The notes beneath the pieces are model-generated. The model was given only the letters and a program-made list of their open reading frames with translations, was not told where the DNA came from and did no database searches. The translations under genes were made by a program, and so were the position numbers. Below, in pieces: positions 1-12,420 of a DNA stretch of 64,000 nt. The stretch comes from Imbricaverruca yamaguchii (lineage: Eukaryota > Arthropoda > Thecostraca > Neoverrucidae), in the NCBI GenBank assembly GCA_034440575.1, contig JAOTOL010001143.1, positions 186,001 to 250,000 on the forward strand. Reading direction: 5' to 3'. Position 1 is the stretch's first letter. Every line of letters starts with the position of its first letter.

Positions 1-44
1 CATGCAAACTGAGGTTGACCAGAGCGATGCCTATTGTAACCGCG

Positions 45-358
45 GGCGGATCCAGGAATTGTCGTGGCGGTGATGGTGATGGTGGTAGTTGGGAGGGGGC
101 ATTGTGAAGGGGCGTCACAGCGGAAGTACCTGGAGAGGGGCCTCTGGCTGGAAAAAAATTATGTGAGGTGCACTGGAGCCTTTTCGGAGAGCCCGCCTTT
201 TCCGCCCAGAGAGCTCCTCTGGCTGAACAATTCGAAGGGTGGGTGGGTTGGGGTGCACTCCAGCCTTCCTGGAGGGACGCTTTTTCCTGGCCGGATGGAT
301 TTCCATGGGCGGAGGACGGGGTGTGGACCCCCAGTGCCCTCCTTATATCCGCCACTAA
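45..358. mobile_element. MITE-like non-autonomous element, copy 1
   Basis: The ends look inverted: GGGCGGATCCAGGA on the left and, reverse-complemented, GTGGCGGATATAAGG on the right. The interior is made of short repeated phrases (GGTGCACTGGAGCCTTTT, TTCGAAGGGTGGGT) that recur in the copy near 11.25 kb. The GTGGATCCAGGA-type ends resemble those of small hAT-type elements. No convincing target-site duplication could be fixed. Nothing here codes for protein. Confidence 0.45.
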
Positions 359-1157
359 TTAACGCAGACTTATCTGTGCGATTGTCGGTGTGGTGTAGTT
401 CACCTCCCTGAATTGCTGCCAGTTGGTTTAGTAGTTGCCCTATCTGTTCGGACCTGAAGATATTTCGGCGCTACTTCAGCTGTCTTTGTCCTGATTTCCT
501 GACGATATTCCGTGTGTCTGTTTGCTCTCACCACGTGTTGTACGAGTCGGCCGCGGAGAGCAGGGTCAGCTCAAGCTCGACTGTGAGCGCGTTCCAACGG
601 CGGCGGCCGGGCGTGTGCCGAGACGCCATTCCCCTCCCCACTCCCTATCGCCGAGTGGGGTGGGGGTGGGGGCTCCGGCCCAGTGACCCTGACCGAGCGC
701 GGCGTGTTTTTCACGCCACCAAAAACGCCGTCACACTTCACCGGACACTTTCTACACGAGGGACCTTCACCTGGTCGACGGGCGAAGCCGGATCCGGGGC
801 GCAGTTCTCCCGCGTGCGCTCTTTATGCGTCTGTTTTTCCGGTAGATACTAACGTCGGTCGACGCGCCAGTATTATTCGTCGTGATGGCTGCGGGTATAC
901 CACGTTGAGGCCCACAACTTGTCAACCAGAGGTCAAGAATGTTTCTAGACTGCTACCTACGAGAACAAAACATGCACTTTTTGCTACCTGAGTCCGGCTT
1001 ACACTATTTTTCCACCATCCTTCCTCTACAGCCGCCATGTTATGTGACCAGATAATGGGAAGATGTTACAATAGCATATTACATACTAGATCGCAATCCA
1101 CGTGTCTAAGAAAATGCAACGAATGATACGGCCATGATGAAGTATATTGATAGCATA
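359..1157. other. Unassigned stretch, GC-rich at 520-870
   Basis: No gene is recognised. The 520-870 part is GC-rich with several CG dinucleotides and short open frames on the plus strand, but no recognisable protein. The remainder is the 3' flank of the minus-strand hAT-like pseudogene. Confidence 0.4.
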
Positions 1158-4100
1158 TCAGTCACAAGACAGCATGGATTTTACGAGACAATCGCACGTT
1201 TTACGGCGTGAGAAGCCTTTTGGGGTGCAAAATACCACCGATCGAGCGCACTTCTTGCTTCCAAGCCGCTGCATACCGGTGCCTTCAAACGCCTCCTGAA
1301 TTATCAGGGTAGACCCTACGCGTTTGAAGCGGTAAGACTGCTTTGTCTGCAGCAAGTCCAGCAGAGGACCAGCTCGCTCTGGCTCCGGACCGTTCCAACG
1401 AATGATCAGCTCATTCGCGGCGTTTACATGATCAAGTTTCCGGTGGGCTCCAAACACCTCACCAATCACACTCACCATGCTTTCGACCACCGACTCTGCT
1501 GGGCTGATAAGCCATATTCTGGTGACCAGTGCCACATATGCACCAATCAACGGATTCCCGTCCGCCGCCTCAAAAAGCACCTTGTAAAGTCCTCAATTGT
1601 CCTCATCAGGGCAGCGCCTCACGCAGCGCCAAGCGGCGAGCACACTCCTTTGAAACGACAACGGTCGGAGAAATCAACCTCTTTAAGGCCAGCTGATCCA
1701 CCGCTGACGTGATCAAGGTGGCACTAGAATCGTGCAGCAACCGACGGAGCTGGCAGAGGCCACCAACACGCTGCAGGTCGTCCATGGCTCCATTCAGCGT
1801 CCGGTTGGTGGAGCCCAGGTCTCGCCCTTTGTCATTTACGCGGCGTCTCCTCGCGCACATCTTGGCGACGAGGCAGGACACAAAGGTGCCAATATGTCCA
1901 GCCTGAGAAAGGGCAGACAAGGTAAGGAATATATTTTGGTATTTGCCAAAGTGGCGGCATTTCCCAGCGCGGGGAGAGGCATACTCCGGCGTGGGCCGTC
2001 AAAGTCACGTCTGCAGCAACCTGCTGACAGATTCCGACGTTTTACAACATTTTGACGACATGTATGACTGCAGAACTTCAAAATGTTTAGAACATTTCCT
2101 ATTTTGAGATAGGACAATCAAAGCTCCAAGGTGCCAAATAATCAGGCAAAACCGTTTATGAGAGGACACCCCACCCCAATTTTAACCAGTCCCTAACTAA
2201 TTCAATAATTTAACAATTTTGACTAGGCCTTTATCAATTTTGAAACAGGTATTAGTAGGTGTGACAGCGAGTAGGCAGCTGTGGGACGGAACACGGAACA
2301 ACAGCGTATTACGATTACGTACAAGTTAAAATAAAAGCTGAAGCCAGTGGAATATAAATGTCACTGACTGTCACACTGACCTCATCAGCAGTGATACACC
2401 CTTGATGCGGAAGGAGGGTCAGCCAGAGCTCCTCGTCAGGATCAAGACCACCGATCTCCACAGCGTCAGTCATCTCGTCTAGCTTCGTCACCATGGCGTC
2501 GAAAGCAGCTTGACGTTCCCAAGGTAGTCTCTGGATGTGCTGCTGGGACATGCTGCACTCGGCGATCACCGTATAAATATCGTGGAGGACAGCACTTTGC
2601 ATGATGAATGCTTTATCTGAAAGTGCACCAGTTATATTACTTCTCTAACACGAAAAACGCAAAATGCACGGATATAGAAAATGCATCAGCACAACAGACA
2701 GAAAATCTGGCTGAGATTTCTACAACAACCAGAAATTGGAGATTACGTTCAGAAATATCGAATTGCTGATGTTCGGCGACATGCATGGCTTTGAACAACG
2801 AAGTTAAGCACGTGATTTAACTAACTAGTGATCAGATGGTGACGATGGTTATAATTTTATGGCACGTCGACGTCTGAGATCATTTTACACCCATAACTAC
2901 TGGTCAGACAAATTCAAATTATTTTAGTTCGCAAGTACATGTACATGTATGATCTACGGACACATCGAAACAGCAACTGGCTTCATCAGAGACAAACACA
3001 CCTGCAAGCCGCTGAAGATCCCGCAGAGCTTCTCCATCTACAGTACCGTCCTGGACCCGAGCTGCCAGAAGATTGCGGTATATTGCGCAGTTTGTGAGGA
3101 ATACCTTGATGGTGCTTGCGGCGGGGCCAGAAAACCTTGTTTCTGACCAGAGCTTTGGCTGTAGAACTTGCTCACTGCGCTTGGCTGCAGCCACCTTGAG
3201 GTCCTCTAGACCTTTACCATGGGTATGACGTTTTGTAACAGATGTCATGACGGCAATGGTAGTGTCGATCCAGGCACACTCCTTCCTGCTGTCTCGGTCA
3301 GCGAGCTCCATGAGGTGTGCCGCATCCCACAGCGCTGGCACGCATGGCTTTGAATGCTTGGAGGGATCAGTAACAGCCGTGATCTTCAGCAGCTTCAGTG
3401 TCACACTGTTTTGCAGGTATTGCCCGTCCGTGCAAATCGCAGCCACTCCCACCTGTTCTAGTGTTCCAGCAATCTCTCTCGCTAGACCATCGCCAGAATG
3501 ATCGCTGACAACGGGAGCCGCAACAACGAGTGTTTGCACCATATGCTCCTTGGGGGCATCAGGCACCACTGCTAGGATGGCGGTCACGTCGACTGTGCGT
3601 CTGGCGCTAGTCACTTTGTCAGCGCACAGATCCACTCATGACTGACGCATCAAGAACTCCATCAGCTTAGAGTGCATGGTGCCGACCAAATCACGTCGCA
3701 TTCTTCGGACAAAATCAGCAGAGTGGTTGATATTACCCACTCTGACGCTGTTCTCTTTCTGTAGGTACAAGAGCTCTTCAAAGTAGGTGTGCGGCAAGCT
3801 TTTCTTGAGCCCATAGTACCCGGTGGACAGGACATGCCTCGATATACGCTTGTCGTCCTCCAGACGTCTGCGATTGCGCTCGCTCTCCTCCCCCGCGCCT
3901 GAGCCTTTTTCATGTGGCGCGTACCCCTGAAGTGTTCTGCGACACTGATTCGCACCGACCTAAACTCAGATGGAAGTACGTCGTGTTTCTCGAATTTCGT
4001 TCCCAGCTCTTGTAGTGGAACACACCACTCATGCTTGTTCCTTATTTTTCAGTGTCATAGCGTCCGTCTTGCACACAAATGTCGCAGAACACCACATTGT

Positions 4101-4488
4101 CTTCAGGCACGGAAACTAAATGGTGTTCGGTAGCCACTTGGAGATCAGAAATATTTATCCCAGAACGAAAGATCAACTCTTGAAGAGAGATGCCTTTGGA
4201 TTCATTACATTTTACAGGCGCATGTCTTGGGCCCAGAAGCGCCGTTAAAGCTTCAGTGGCTTTCAGACATCTGTCCAGCTTACCCTCCATGGATCTCATC
4301 CACTCTATCGCAAGGGCGCAGGTCGATGCCTCCGGAGGTGTAGAGGCGGTTTTTGACAGCTGAGGTGCTTCGGTGGTTTGCTCCGATACTTCGGTGGTTT
4401 CCTCTGCATGACAACTGTTGGCGTCCACAGACGCAGCAGACACCGGAATTGGTGGTTCATGAGATGAGGCCGCAAGGGATGACAATTT
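1158..4488 (-). pseudogene. hAT-transposase-like gene, three exons, inactivated
   Basis: Three exons are visible on the minus strand: 4488-3002, 2616-2381 and 1902 to about 1158. Each inner junction has AG/GT ends (TTTCAG acceptor at 2616, GCAG|GTGTGT donor at 3002, GAG|GTCAGT donor at 2381, CTTTCTCAG acceptor at 1902) and the reading phase is conserved across both introns (phase 1, then phase 0). The first exon carries a Cys-containing N-terminal module (VVFCDICVQDG) and a catalytic-core-like segment with CADKVT and CTDGQYLQ. The third exon ends in a hAT-type C-terminal dimerisation region (ISPAESVVESMVSVIGEVFG). Damage: a TAA at 4042-4044, a TGA at 3636-3638, frameshifts near 4010 and 3890, and a frameshift near 1610. 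It resembles the large families of hAT-like ZNF862-type proteins of invertebrate genomes. The family call is by motif and order of parts; a domesticated host gene that later died is an alternative to a plain transposon copy. Confidence 0.75.
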
Positions 4489-5815
4489 CTGTGAAAGACA
4501 AAATTGATAATATAAACTTGATGAAGTTGCAGAGAACAAATCATGTACAATCTATGCATGTTTCGACCATTCTGCCACATAACTGACGGCATCGTATTGA
4601 TGCACAAGTGATATGGAGTCATTGCACAAATAGCGAGCGCGCTGCACTGCATATTGTATAATACATCGGACTCCATAGCGCTATCAGATTGACATCCGCA
4701 TCAGAAATAATTCGCTTCCATCGATACAATTTCATCGAAATTGCTGGAGCCGATGGAGTAATTCACGTTCAAGCTCGGGTAGGAAACACGGTATGGCACG
4801 TGTGACAGCGATCACACTAACTTCTTTAAAATCTCAAAATTTTATCACTTTCCCACTGAAGTGCACTTGTTCCGGTAACTTCACCACACCAACTTCTTAC
4901 CGCGTCATCCACCCTTTTACCTTTGCACTGCAATGCATGCAAACTACTTTTACATTGGTACCAAAATTGTACCTTCAGCTTGAAGGTTCTCATTTTACTT
5001 GATCACGCAGACTAGAAAGACGTCATTCGAAAGCCATCGTTGCGCAGAACTCAAATCAAGCTTTGTTTTTACATTTCTGCTCAGCAGTTTCCCAAGATAG
5101 AATTTCCGGCATGGTGCAGTGTGGACAATGATGTCTAAGAACACAGGAGTGGAGAATATTGTTGCAAAATACGCTACGAAACGAAAGATCCTATCTTCAA
5201 AACAAAGTGAAAAATTAGATGTCAAAAGGATTAGAACATGATTGTGTGACTGGCTAGGGAAGTGATGTCATCAAGAATGTGCAAATTAAGACTCAACAAT
5301 GAACCATAATTGTATATGGATTTGGATTCAACATTTCATAACAAACAGGAGCACCAGAGGATAAGATGAAAAATATTATTTCATTTAGCATGTGGAAATG
5401 TGAGTGGAAAATTAACCTGCAAATAGATAAAAGAACTGGAAAATGTATTACTCTAAAGGGACATTTCGCATTGAAAAATGCACATTTTGAGGCCATGTGT
5501 CTGAACATTGGATCAACATATGGCATGTGAGACATGTAGTTCACACACCTTGCAAATGTGACCGATAAAAGTACTTTAATTGCCTCAAAATAATATTAAA
5601 TGTGGTCAGATCAAACCAGGTCCGACCAGGCCAGATCAAGTCATGGCATTGTACAGTAAGTCACTTCACATGATGTTTGAATTCCTTTGGCCTTCGGAGC
5701 ATTACCGACTGCTGGGGGTATTCTACTAAGAACATTTTGCCATCACAACCTCGTTTCATTTAGCATCACTCTCTGCTAGCGATCTGAAAACCACATATCC
5801 ATCCACATTAGTCAA
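4489..5815. other. Unassigned AT-rich stretch
   Basis: A TTTCACAG acceptor at about 4489 implies an upstream exon of the hAT-like pseudogene here, but no matching exon was found. A short run of GGTCA/GACCA phrases lies at about 5605-5645. No other gene or repeat is recognised. Confidence 0.35.
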
Positions 5816-5819
5816 ATGG

Positions 5820-6430
5820 ATAGAGTAATTCCATGAACCTGAATCATTATCTGTCTATGGGGTACCTTATCAAAAGCTTTACTAAAGTCAAGGTATGCTA
5901 CATCACCTTTCGACTTTCCATTTTGCACCCTTCTTGAAGATAGGTACTACATTTGTACTTTTCCAATCTTTTGTTGTTGTTTTTCAAATTGTTTAGTCTG
6001 TGAAACTGATCTACAAAATATGATACAAAGTGGAATCGCCACTTTTTTCAGCTTCACACAGTACCCTAGTTAAAAATCTAGGCAGCACGTGCATCCTTGT
6101 TTGGCTTTATTTCTCCAATATGATTGAAAGCAATAGCACTGAATTAAAGCAACATCACTTATTAAATCACCTGTCACTGAACTGTGATCTGCATTTGGCA
6201 AACTGCTTATATATTCTACTGTAAATAGTGGTTTAACATGATTGCACTGCTCCTTAATCATCTCAACATATGACTTGGTATATTCTCATTTACTTCTAAT
6301 GGACCAACTATGCTTGAACTTGACACTCAGCTTGCAAAAGCTGAATACTTTTTTGCTGTCTCCATCAATTTCTAGCCAAGTGCAATTCTTTTGATTGCTT
6401 TGCTGCATGACAAAGAAGCAAATAATCTTT
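5820..6430 (-). mobile_element. CR1-like LINE fragment (reverse transcriptase core, decayed)
   Basis: On the minus strand, pieces of the same LINE family seen intact-order at 26.4-28.5 kb are found: DGDSKKVFSFCKLS (about 6290-6370), [11 protein letters not shown] (about 5920-5955) and [15 protein letters not shown] (about 5860-5910). The parts lie closer together than in the longer copy, so there is internal deletion, and stops and frameshifts break the frame. It is a dead fragment. Confidence 0.7.
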
Positions 6431-9400
6431 GGTGAAACAGCAGTGTCCACATTGTGGCAAAGTAGTGATAGCTCCATAAAGCATTCACCAGCGTCTACTG
6501 CTAAAAATAAAAATATTTCACATAAAAACAAATGTTCAGCTATCAAGAAATGTCCACTAGCCCGAATCCTGAAATACATTTTTATTTAATACAACAAAGA
6601 ATGGCTCTTAAGTGCTCCTGGGTTTTAGACATTGCATGAGAAAAAATGGAGTTTCTTGAAGTGTCTGCACCACTGAGGATGCTTTTCTGTGTTTCACATG
6701 TATTTTTGCATGCATTTCCCACGTTTTTTCAATTGTTAAGCCTGACACTTTTTATATCACTCCTGATGATGGCCCATGGCCGAAACGTCTAGTCTAGTCT
6801 AGTTATAATCTAGGTATAATACCTAGCCGGTGATTCCAAAACCAATGATAGTGTCTGTCTCAATGGGCTCAACTGAAATAAAATGAGTTAATGAGCTGAA
6901 ATCCTGAATCAACCATGGTGGGACTTAATTGATTCAAGGATCTGCTTTTATGCTCAAGGGTTTAGGTTTTGTTATGCCTATTATGGCCCCACCAATCCCA
7001 GAGGACTAGTGCAAGGCAGACTGTGAAATGAACATGACACCTTGAGGTGTACGCTCACATCTGGGCATCTAGGTTAGTTCATGATTATCACCAGTAGTAT
7101 TTTATAAAATTATCGGGTTTATTTCTTGGCCTTTAAAAACACCCCATTTAATATTACATTCTGCAAAGTATTTTATAGGTAACCATCAGAACAGTGCTGA
7201 ATTTACTGCCAGTCCATCCTGACCAATGCCATCTTATGATTGAATGGATGTGTTTAAGTTGTCTTCAAACATCAGAAGAATCTTTTGGAACCAGATTTGT
7301 CCAATTCAATCAAATCCAATCCTGTAAACTTTATTTCCCACTTTGCAGTTTGCACCTTGGCAGAAATAAAAATTTTGGACACCAATGTGAAGTAATTCAG
7401 GCTCATGCAAATGAACTATCATGTGAGAAGAAGTAATTCGATAAGAAGCAACATATATTTATCACAAATATTGACAGTGCATAATAATCTTTCAAAGGTA
7501 TTTTGAAAGGTAGCAACTCCTGTCACCTGACCCAGAACCTTGCTTGCCAATCACCAATGCCAAACTGGGCAGCTACTTTGCACAACTGATATACCAGAAA
7601 CTTGAAAGTTTCCTGTATCTGATTCATAATGTTACAAAGAATCTCATTTTGTGAAGCCAGACACCATGCAAGATGGTGGTGGCATCATCAAGGGATTTGC
7701 TCAATATCTACCCTTTACTCAGAGCCATTTGATTATTCTGCACCCTTTCCAACGATGGCAACACGGAACATTTTTGTTTAGCATTTGTGTGATGGAGCTG
7801 GACTCAGTTTGCGCATAGTTTCAATGTAATGCAATAAAAAAATGTCCTTCAACACATTAATTCAATGAAATGACATATTAGGCTGCAGATAATTTATTAT
7901 TTTGGGCAGTGGAAGGCAAAGGGTTTATGTCTATTACAGTTCTTGAGTACAAAACACATACCTTTTCTATGTGATGGAGGTTGCATTTGCAAATAATTTA
8001 CCACTTACTTGGAACTTCTCCCCATGGGCGAATCCAGAACCAACAACCCTCTTGTCTGTAGCCGGATTGAGATTGGGATGGACTTGTTGATGTCTGTTCA
8101 GATTTACACCATTAAAGCGGCAGCCGGGTACGCCGCACTTGCAACTTCTTCCGTGCGCCCGCCATTACCAGTACTTCCGACGGTAGGAACGCAACAGATA
8201 AATAGGAAGTTCCTCTTCCACCACACCGACAGAAAGTCCACCAGTCCTCTCGTTGAGTTCACACTTCACAGTATGATATATTGAGTCTCGACAATTACCA
8301 CCACTGTTCTTCTAAGTAGCTATTGACACCTGCACCCAACGGATCAACAGGCCCCTGCCCACAACGGGTTACGTAAATGGCCTTGCTTCACGCATACGCC
8401 GATTTTGTCGCGATATAACGGCCGTGATCGCCGCGAGATAACTCAAGTAACGTTACCTAGACGTTGGCGGTCATGTTGGCGTTATTTGTTCCTGCACTAT
8501 GGTTCTTTTGTGGTTTCTGCTGCTAGTTCTTCATTTATATTACCATAAATCAACTAATTATAGTTTAATTAATTATTTAAAAGGCTCAAAATGTATTATC
8601 ATGTGAAATACATGTTGTTTATGTGCATATCACGCCCAATAACACAATCAAAGTTACCAGCACTTGTTACCTGGTGAAGTACGCGTTGGCGATTCACCCT
8701 TCTCTATACAATGTCATAGATATGGGTCTTGGAATAATATGGTTCGTAAACGGATACTCAGTACCAAAATAGTACTGTATTTAGTAACCACCGATGTCAT
8801 GGGCAAACCCACGGGGTGATGCAGTATCGCTCAATACTGTAGCAGCCTTTTAGTCAGTGATATTTCATAATCTGGATGTCTTGTGTTCGCTACAAAACTA
8901 GTTTTTGTGGAAAGCATTCGTGACCAGTCACTTCTTTTCATTTCAATACGTCATGAATAAATTGCTACTTGAGTGAGACATTGAGGGCCAATCTTGTTAC
9001 CTACCAGCGTAGGCAAGCTGGCGACTTTCTTGACCTCTGTTGTCAACACGCCCAAACTCTATTCGCGGAGTGGGTGCTTCGCATGCCGCAAAAGCCGGCG
9101 TGACTGCGGAGCTGTGGCGTCATTGTCCGCGATGCAGCAGTTTCCTCTTACCTTCGCGAGTCTTGGTCAATGTTAAAAGAAGGAATTCGGCATCTTTAAG
9201 AACTAGATTTACCGACCACATCCCCTGTGGCTGCCCTCATGCCCAGAGCACATGGTCCCGTTTTATGTAGCACTACGAGAGGTTCGCTATGTCTGCTACG
9301 GACGGATCCAAGGGAAGACAACGGGGCCGTGTCCCCGCTCCCAAGACCAAGAAGCCGATTTTTGCCCACATTATGCACTAAAATGTCATTTTCTCGAAGT

Positions 9401-11243
9401 CTAAGAGCAATTTACGACATAAATATTGTCTTAGGCGACTGTTTGTGTTCAAATCTGAGTAGTCTTTTGAATAAGATTTTTTTTCATTTGCCCCTCGCCC
9501 AAGCTATATTTGTGGATCCACCCATGGCGAGAAGTTTGCTCCATCTGTGTCCTGCTCAGTAAATCGGACCAGGGCCAATCGGTAGTGCCTTGGGATGTGC
9601 TTCCAAGTACCGCGATCGAGCCTTCCCGATAACTAGAAGTTGAAGAACGGCTTGGTGTCTCCAAATTTGGCCACATGTGTACATGGTGCACGGTTATATT
9701 CTTTACATGTTTATATTGCAACTTTATTGCCTCGAGAGGTACTAAGGTTGGAAACTCGAGTTCCAGGAGCTAATAAATAATCCTGCCACTTCCATTCAGC
9801 ATGCAGAAAGTTACATCCGCAATGTTGTGCTTTTGAGAACGGAAGAGTAAAGTTTAAAAGTAATTTTTCAGTATGGTGGACGAAAAATGTAAAAATTCAG
9901 CATGTATGATCAATCTTCTCGCACAAAAATTGCAGCCAAGTAGGTTGTCGGTGGTGCACACATGAACGAAAAGAGTAAAGACAGGGGCTCAGATGTTAAG
10001 TCCTGCGACCTATGTTGGGGGATCAGTTGCAGTATTAAAACCAAACTCGTTTTGAATTATGTCCACCCCTCTAAGCAATTGGTGCGTGCAGTAGGGACTC
10101 CATCGCGGATGAAATCTCACGCAAAATTTGTTGGAATTTAGTGCGAGGCAAAAAACTCAAAATGCCGCACGGTGTCACATGGGAAAGCTCAGCCGAGCTA
10201 CTTGGGAACTGGATGCCGTCGGGTCTGTATTGTATGTAGGCAAAACAATGGCAGCACGCATTCCAGTTTTTTCTTCGGTTCCGAAGCCACGGGAATTTGA
10301 TAGGCGGGACAGGATGGTGTTTGGGCCGATTATTTCCATGCAGTGTCACACGCTTCATGTTAAATTTCACCATGTTTGAAGGGAACTCACCCCACCCCCA
10401 TTCCCACCCCGTCGGCCGCGGTGGCGACGCTCATGCCCGAAGTTGTGGTAACAGTAGATAGTAGATTGAACGTGAGCAGCCGTCGTTCCGGTGCCTGCTC
10501 TAGTTCACGTGCATTGTCCTGCTTTTATTGTCCGCTCGGCTTATCTGTAACCCGCCCGACCTTGGAGCTTCATGGCCGATGCAGTGGCCTGCGCTATGCA
10601 AAGAATGCGCTCCAGCGCCGATGCATGGCGTACTCTGAACGGAGGGTGCTCCGGAGCGAGTTGCGCGGGCGCGGCGGAACGGTATGCTGTGTCGGACATC
10701 GCTATCGGGCGTGGTGGGTGTAGACGAAAGACAAGCTCGGGCGCATTGTAGCCGGGGATCATCCTGCAGATGCCGCCGAGCGCCGGAGACGTTCCTGGCG
10801 GCTACAGCGACCTGGCGTCCTGGCTCAAGCAACAAGGCCCAGGCGACACGGCACAAACGACACGGCCCAAGCGACACGGCTCGAATGTTGAGATATGGAA
10901 ATAATTTCAGAGGCTTCGAAGGTCCGATATGTGTACAATGATTGAGTGTAATAGGAATAGGAGGATCAAATGTCTTTGTTTGGAGCCGTTGTGATAGCGG
11001 GCATTCATATTCTACATAACTAGGAGCTCTCCCAATAAATCCATCATAGCCTGCTCGGACTGTGCGCTCTCATCGCTGTCACTACCACATCGATTTACAA
11101 ATTTACACTACCACATTCATGTTCTAGATATGCTTTCTACAATGGTTCAACGGAAGTTGACAAATTTGCAAGAGAAACCACACATGAATGCGCACTATTT
11201 TATAACCAGCCGGAGTTAATACCGCGAGAGAGCAATGCTGTAC
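6431..11243. other. Intergenic stretch without a recognised gene
   Basis: Mostly AT-rich single-copy-looking DNA with GC-richer islands at about 9000-9400 and 10380-10900. No protein family, tRNA or long repeat is recognised apart from the Penelope-like motif near 6763. A 44-codon ATG frame starts at 10770 directly after CCTGCAG, but it runs into a short CACGGC-type repeat and stops near 10900. Confidence 0.4.
6755..6800 (+). ncRNA. Candidate hammerhead ribozyme core of Penelope-like type
   Basis: CTGATGA (6763-6769) is followed by a 4-bp stem GGCC/GGCC with a CAT loop (6771-6781), then GAAA (6782-6785) and ACGTC with the cleavage-site triplet GTC at 6787-6789. This order matches the conserved hammerhead core and the short ACGT-type stem III known from terminal repeats of Penelope-like elements. 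Stem I is poor: only three pairs follow a C-T mismatch. No reverse transcriptase of that class was found beside it, so it may be a decayed solo terminal repeat. Confidence 0.4.
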
Positions 11244-11566
11244 TCAGGGGTGGATCCAGGAATTGTCATGGGGTTCACTTGTCTGGAGGGTCGCCATTTC
11301 TTTGGATCGGCGTCACTAGGAAAGCATCTGGAGGGGCGCCTTTGGATGAAAGCTTCGAAGGGGTGGGTTGCGCTCGGCCCTTGCCGAAGGGGCGCCTTTC
11401 CTTCCAATCAGGTACCCTTTGCTTTCATACGGGCGCCTTTGGTTGAAAAATTCGAACGGGTGCACTGGAACCTTTTCAAAAGGGCGCCTTTTACCGCTCG
11501 GATGATGCCACTTTCCATGTTGGTGGCACATGTCCTCAGTACCATACCCTTTATCCGCCCTGGTTG
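11244..11566. mobile_element. MITE-like non-autonomous element, copy 2
   Basis: The left end CAGGGGTGGATCCAGGAATT and the right end, read inverted as CCAGGGCGGATAAAGG, form an imperfect terminal inverted repeat. Internal phrases such as GGGTGCACTGGA and AAAGGGCGCCTTTT are shared with the element at the left edge of the window. It carries no gene of its own. Confidence 0.5.
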
Positions 11567-11849
11567 TCATTGCATCGAAATATCTCTCCGTAAAACAGAA
11601 ATTCCTGGGAAAAGGTTATTGGGTGTCTATATTTACTACGATACAGCCATCGTCCAATATTTTATTGTTGCCTCCTACGTTTAGCAACGTTAGCAAGAGG
11701 GCAACGTTTAGCGTAATTACAGCATTGCTCTGTGGTGATTGTGAAATTTGGACCAGCACGTACGACATACAGCTAGAGTTCATATACATAAGTAGTGAAA
11801 CTTGCTCATTTTCGTGGAACATTTAGTCCCCAAAATATCATTTTTTTCA

Positions 11850-12420
11850 ATGATAAATCGGGAAAAAAATTGAAATACATTTAACATTTAATAAGACATA
11901 AAAGATTCGTGCAACTATGAGCCACAAGGGCCCTTCTTGGTTGCACTCTGTACACTGGACCAGTTGCACACCAGATCTGTCAATCAGCCCTCCCTGTAAT
12001 ACTGAAAAGTGGATCCAGTGAAAAGTGCCTCCTCTATTCTTATAATGATTGTCTATGCTGTTTTTAAAGATGTTCAATGTGCTGCTACTGACAATGCTTT
12101 CTGGCACCTGGTTCCCGTGTTATACTACCCTGTTGGTGAAGAAAGTCTGCCTTAACCTTGTTCTGCTGTGGTTAACTTTAATTTTGAATGTATGACCGCT
12201 AATTGGATCATTTCTGTTAAATTCAAACATTTCCCCAAGATATCCCCTCTCCAGACCACAAACAAATTTAAAGACCTCAATGAGATCTCCTCTCAGCCTT
12301 CTACATCTAAGTGGAAACATATTCAATTTCTTTAATCCTTCCTCATATGCCAGGTTGCTTATACCATTCACCATTTTTGTAGCCCTAACTAATTGAAGTG
12401 TCTGAAAATGGCATTGAAAA
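11850..12420 (-). mobile_element. CR1-like LINE, 3' end fragment
   Basis: The minus strand translates to the C-terminal part of the same LINE family as at 26.4-28.5 kb: NGISNLAYEEGLKKLNMF, RRLRGDLIEVFKFVCGL and [20 protein letters not shown] line up with positions 28020-28260. The 3' untranslated segments, including the TGCAACCAAGAAGGG-type stretch, also match. It is a 5'-truncated copy, as expected for LINE insertions. Confidence 0.8.

Noticed and set aside
10770..10901. First coding exon of the zyxin-like gene (ATG after CCTGCAG, 44 codons)
   Set aside because: The frame ends in a stop without a donor in frame, runs into a CACGGC repeat and has no zyxin similarity. The ATG in the 18754 exon has family-like sequence.
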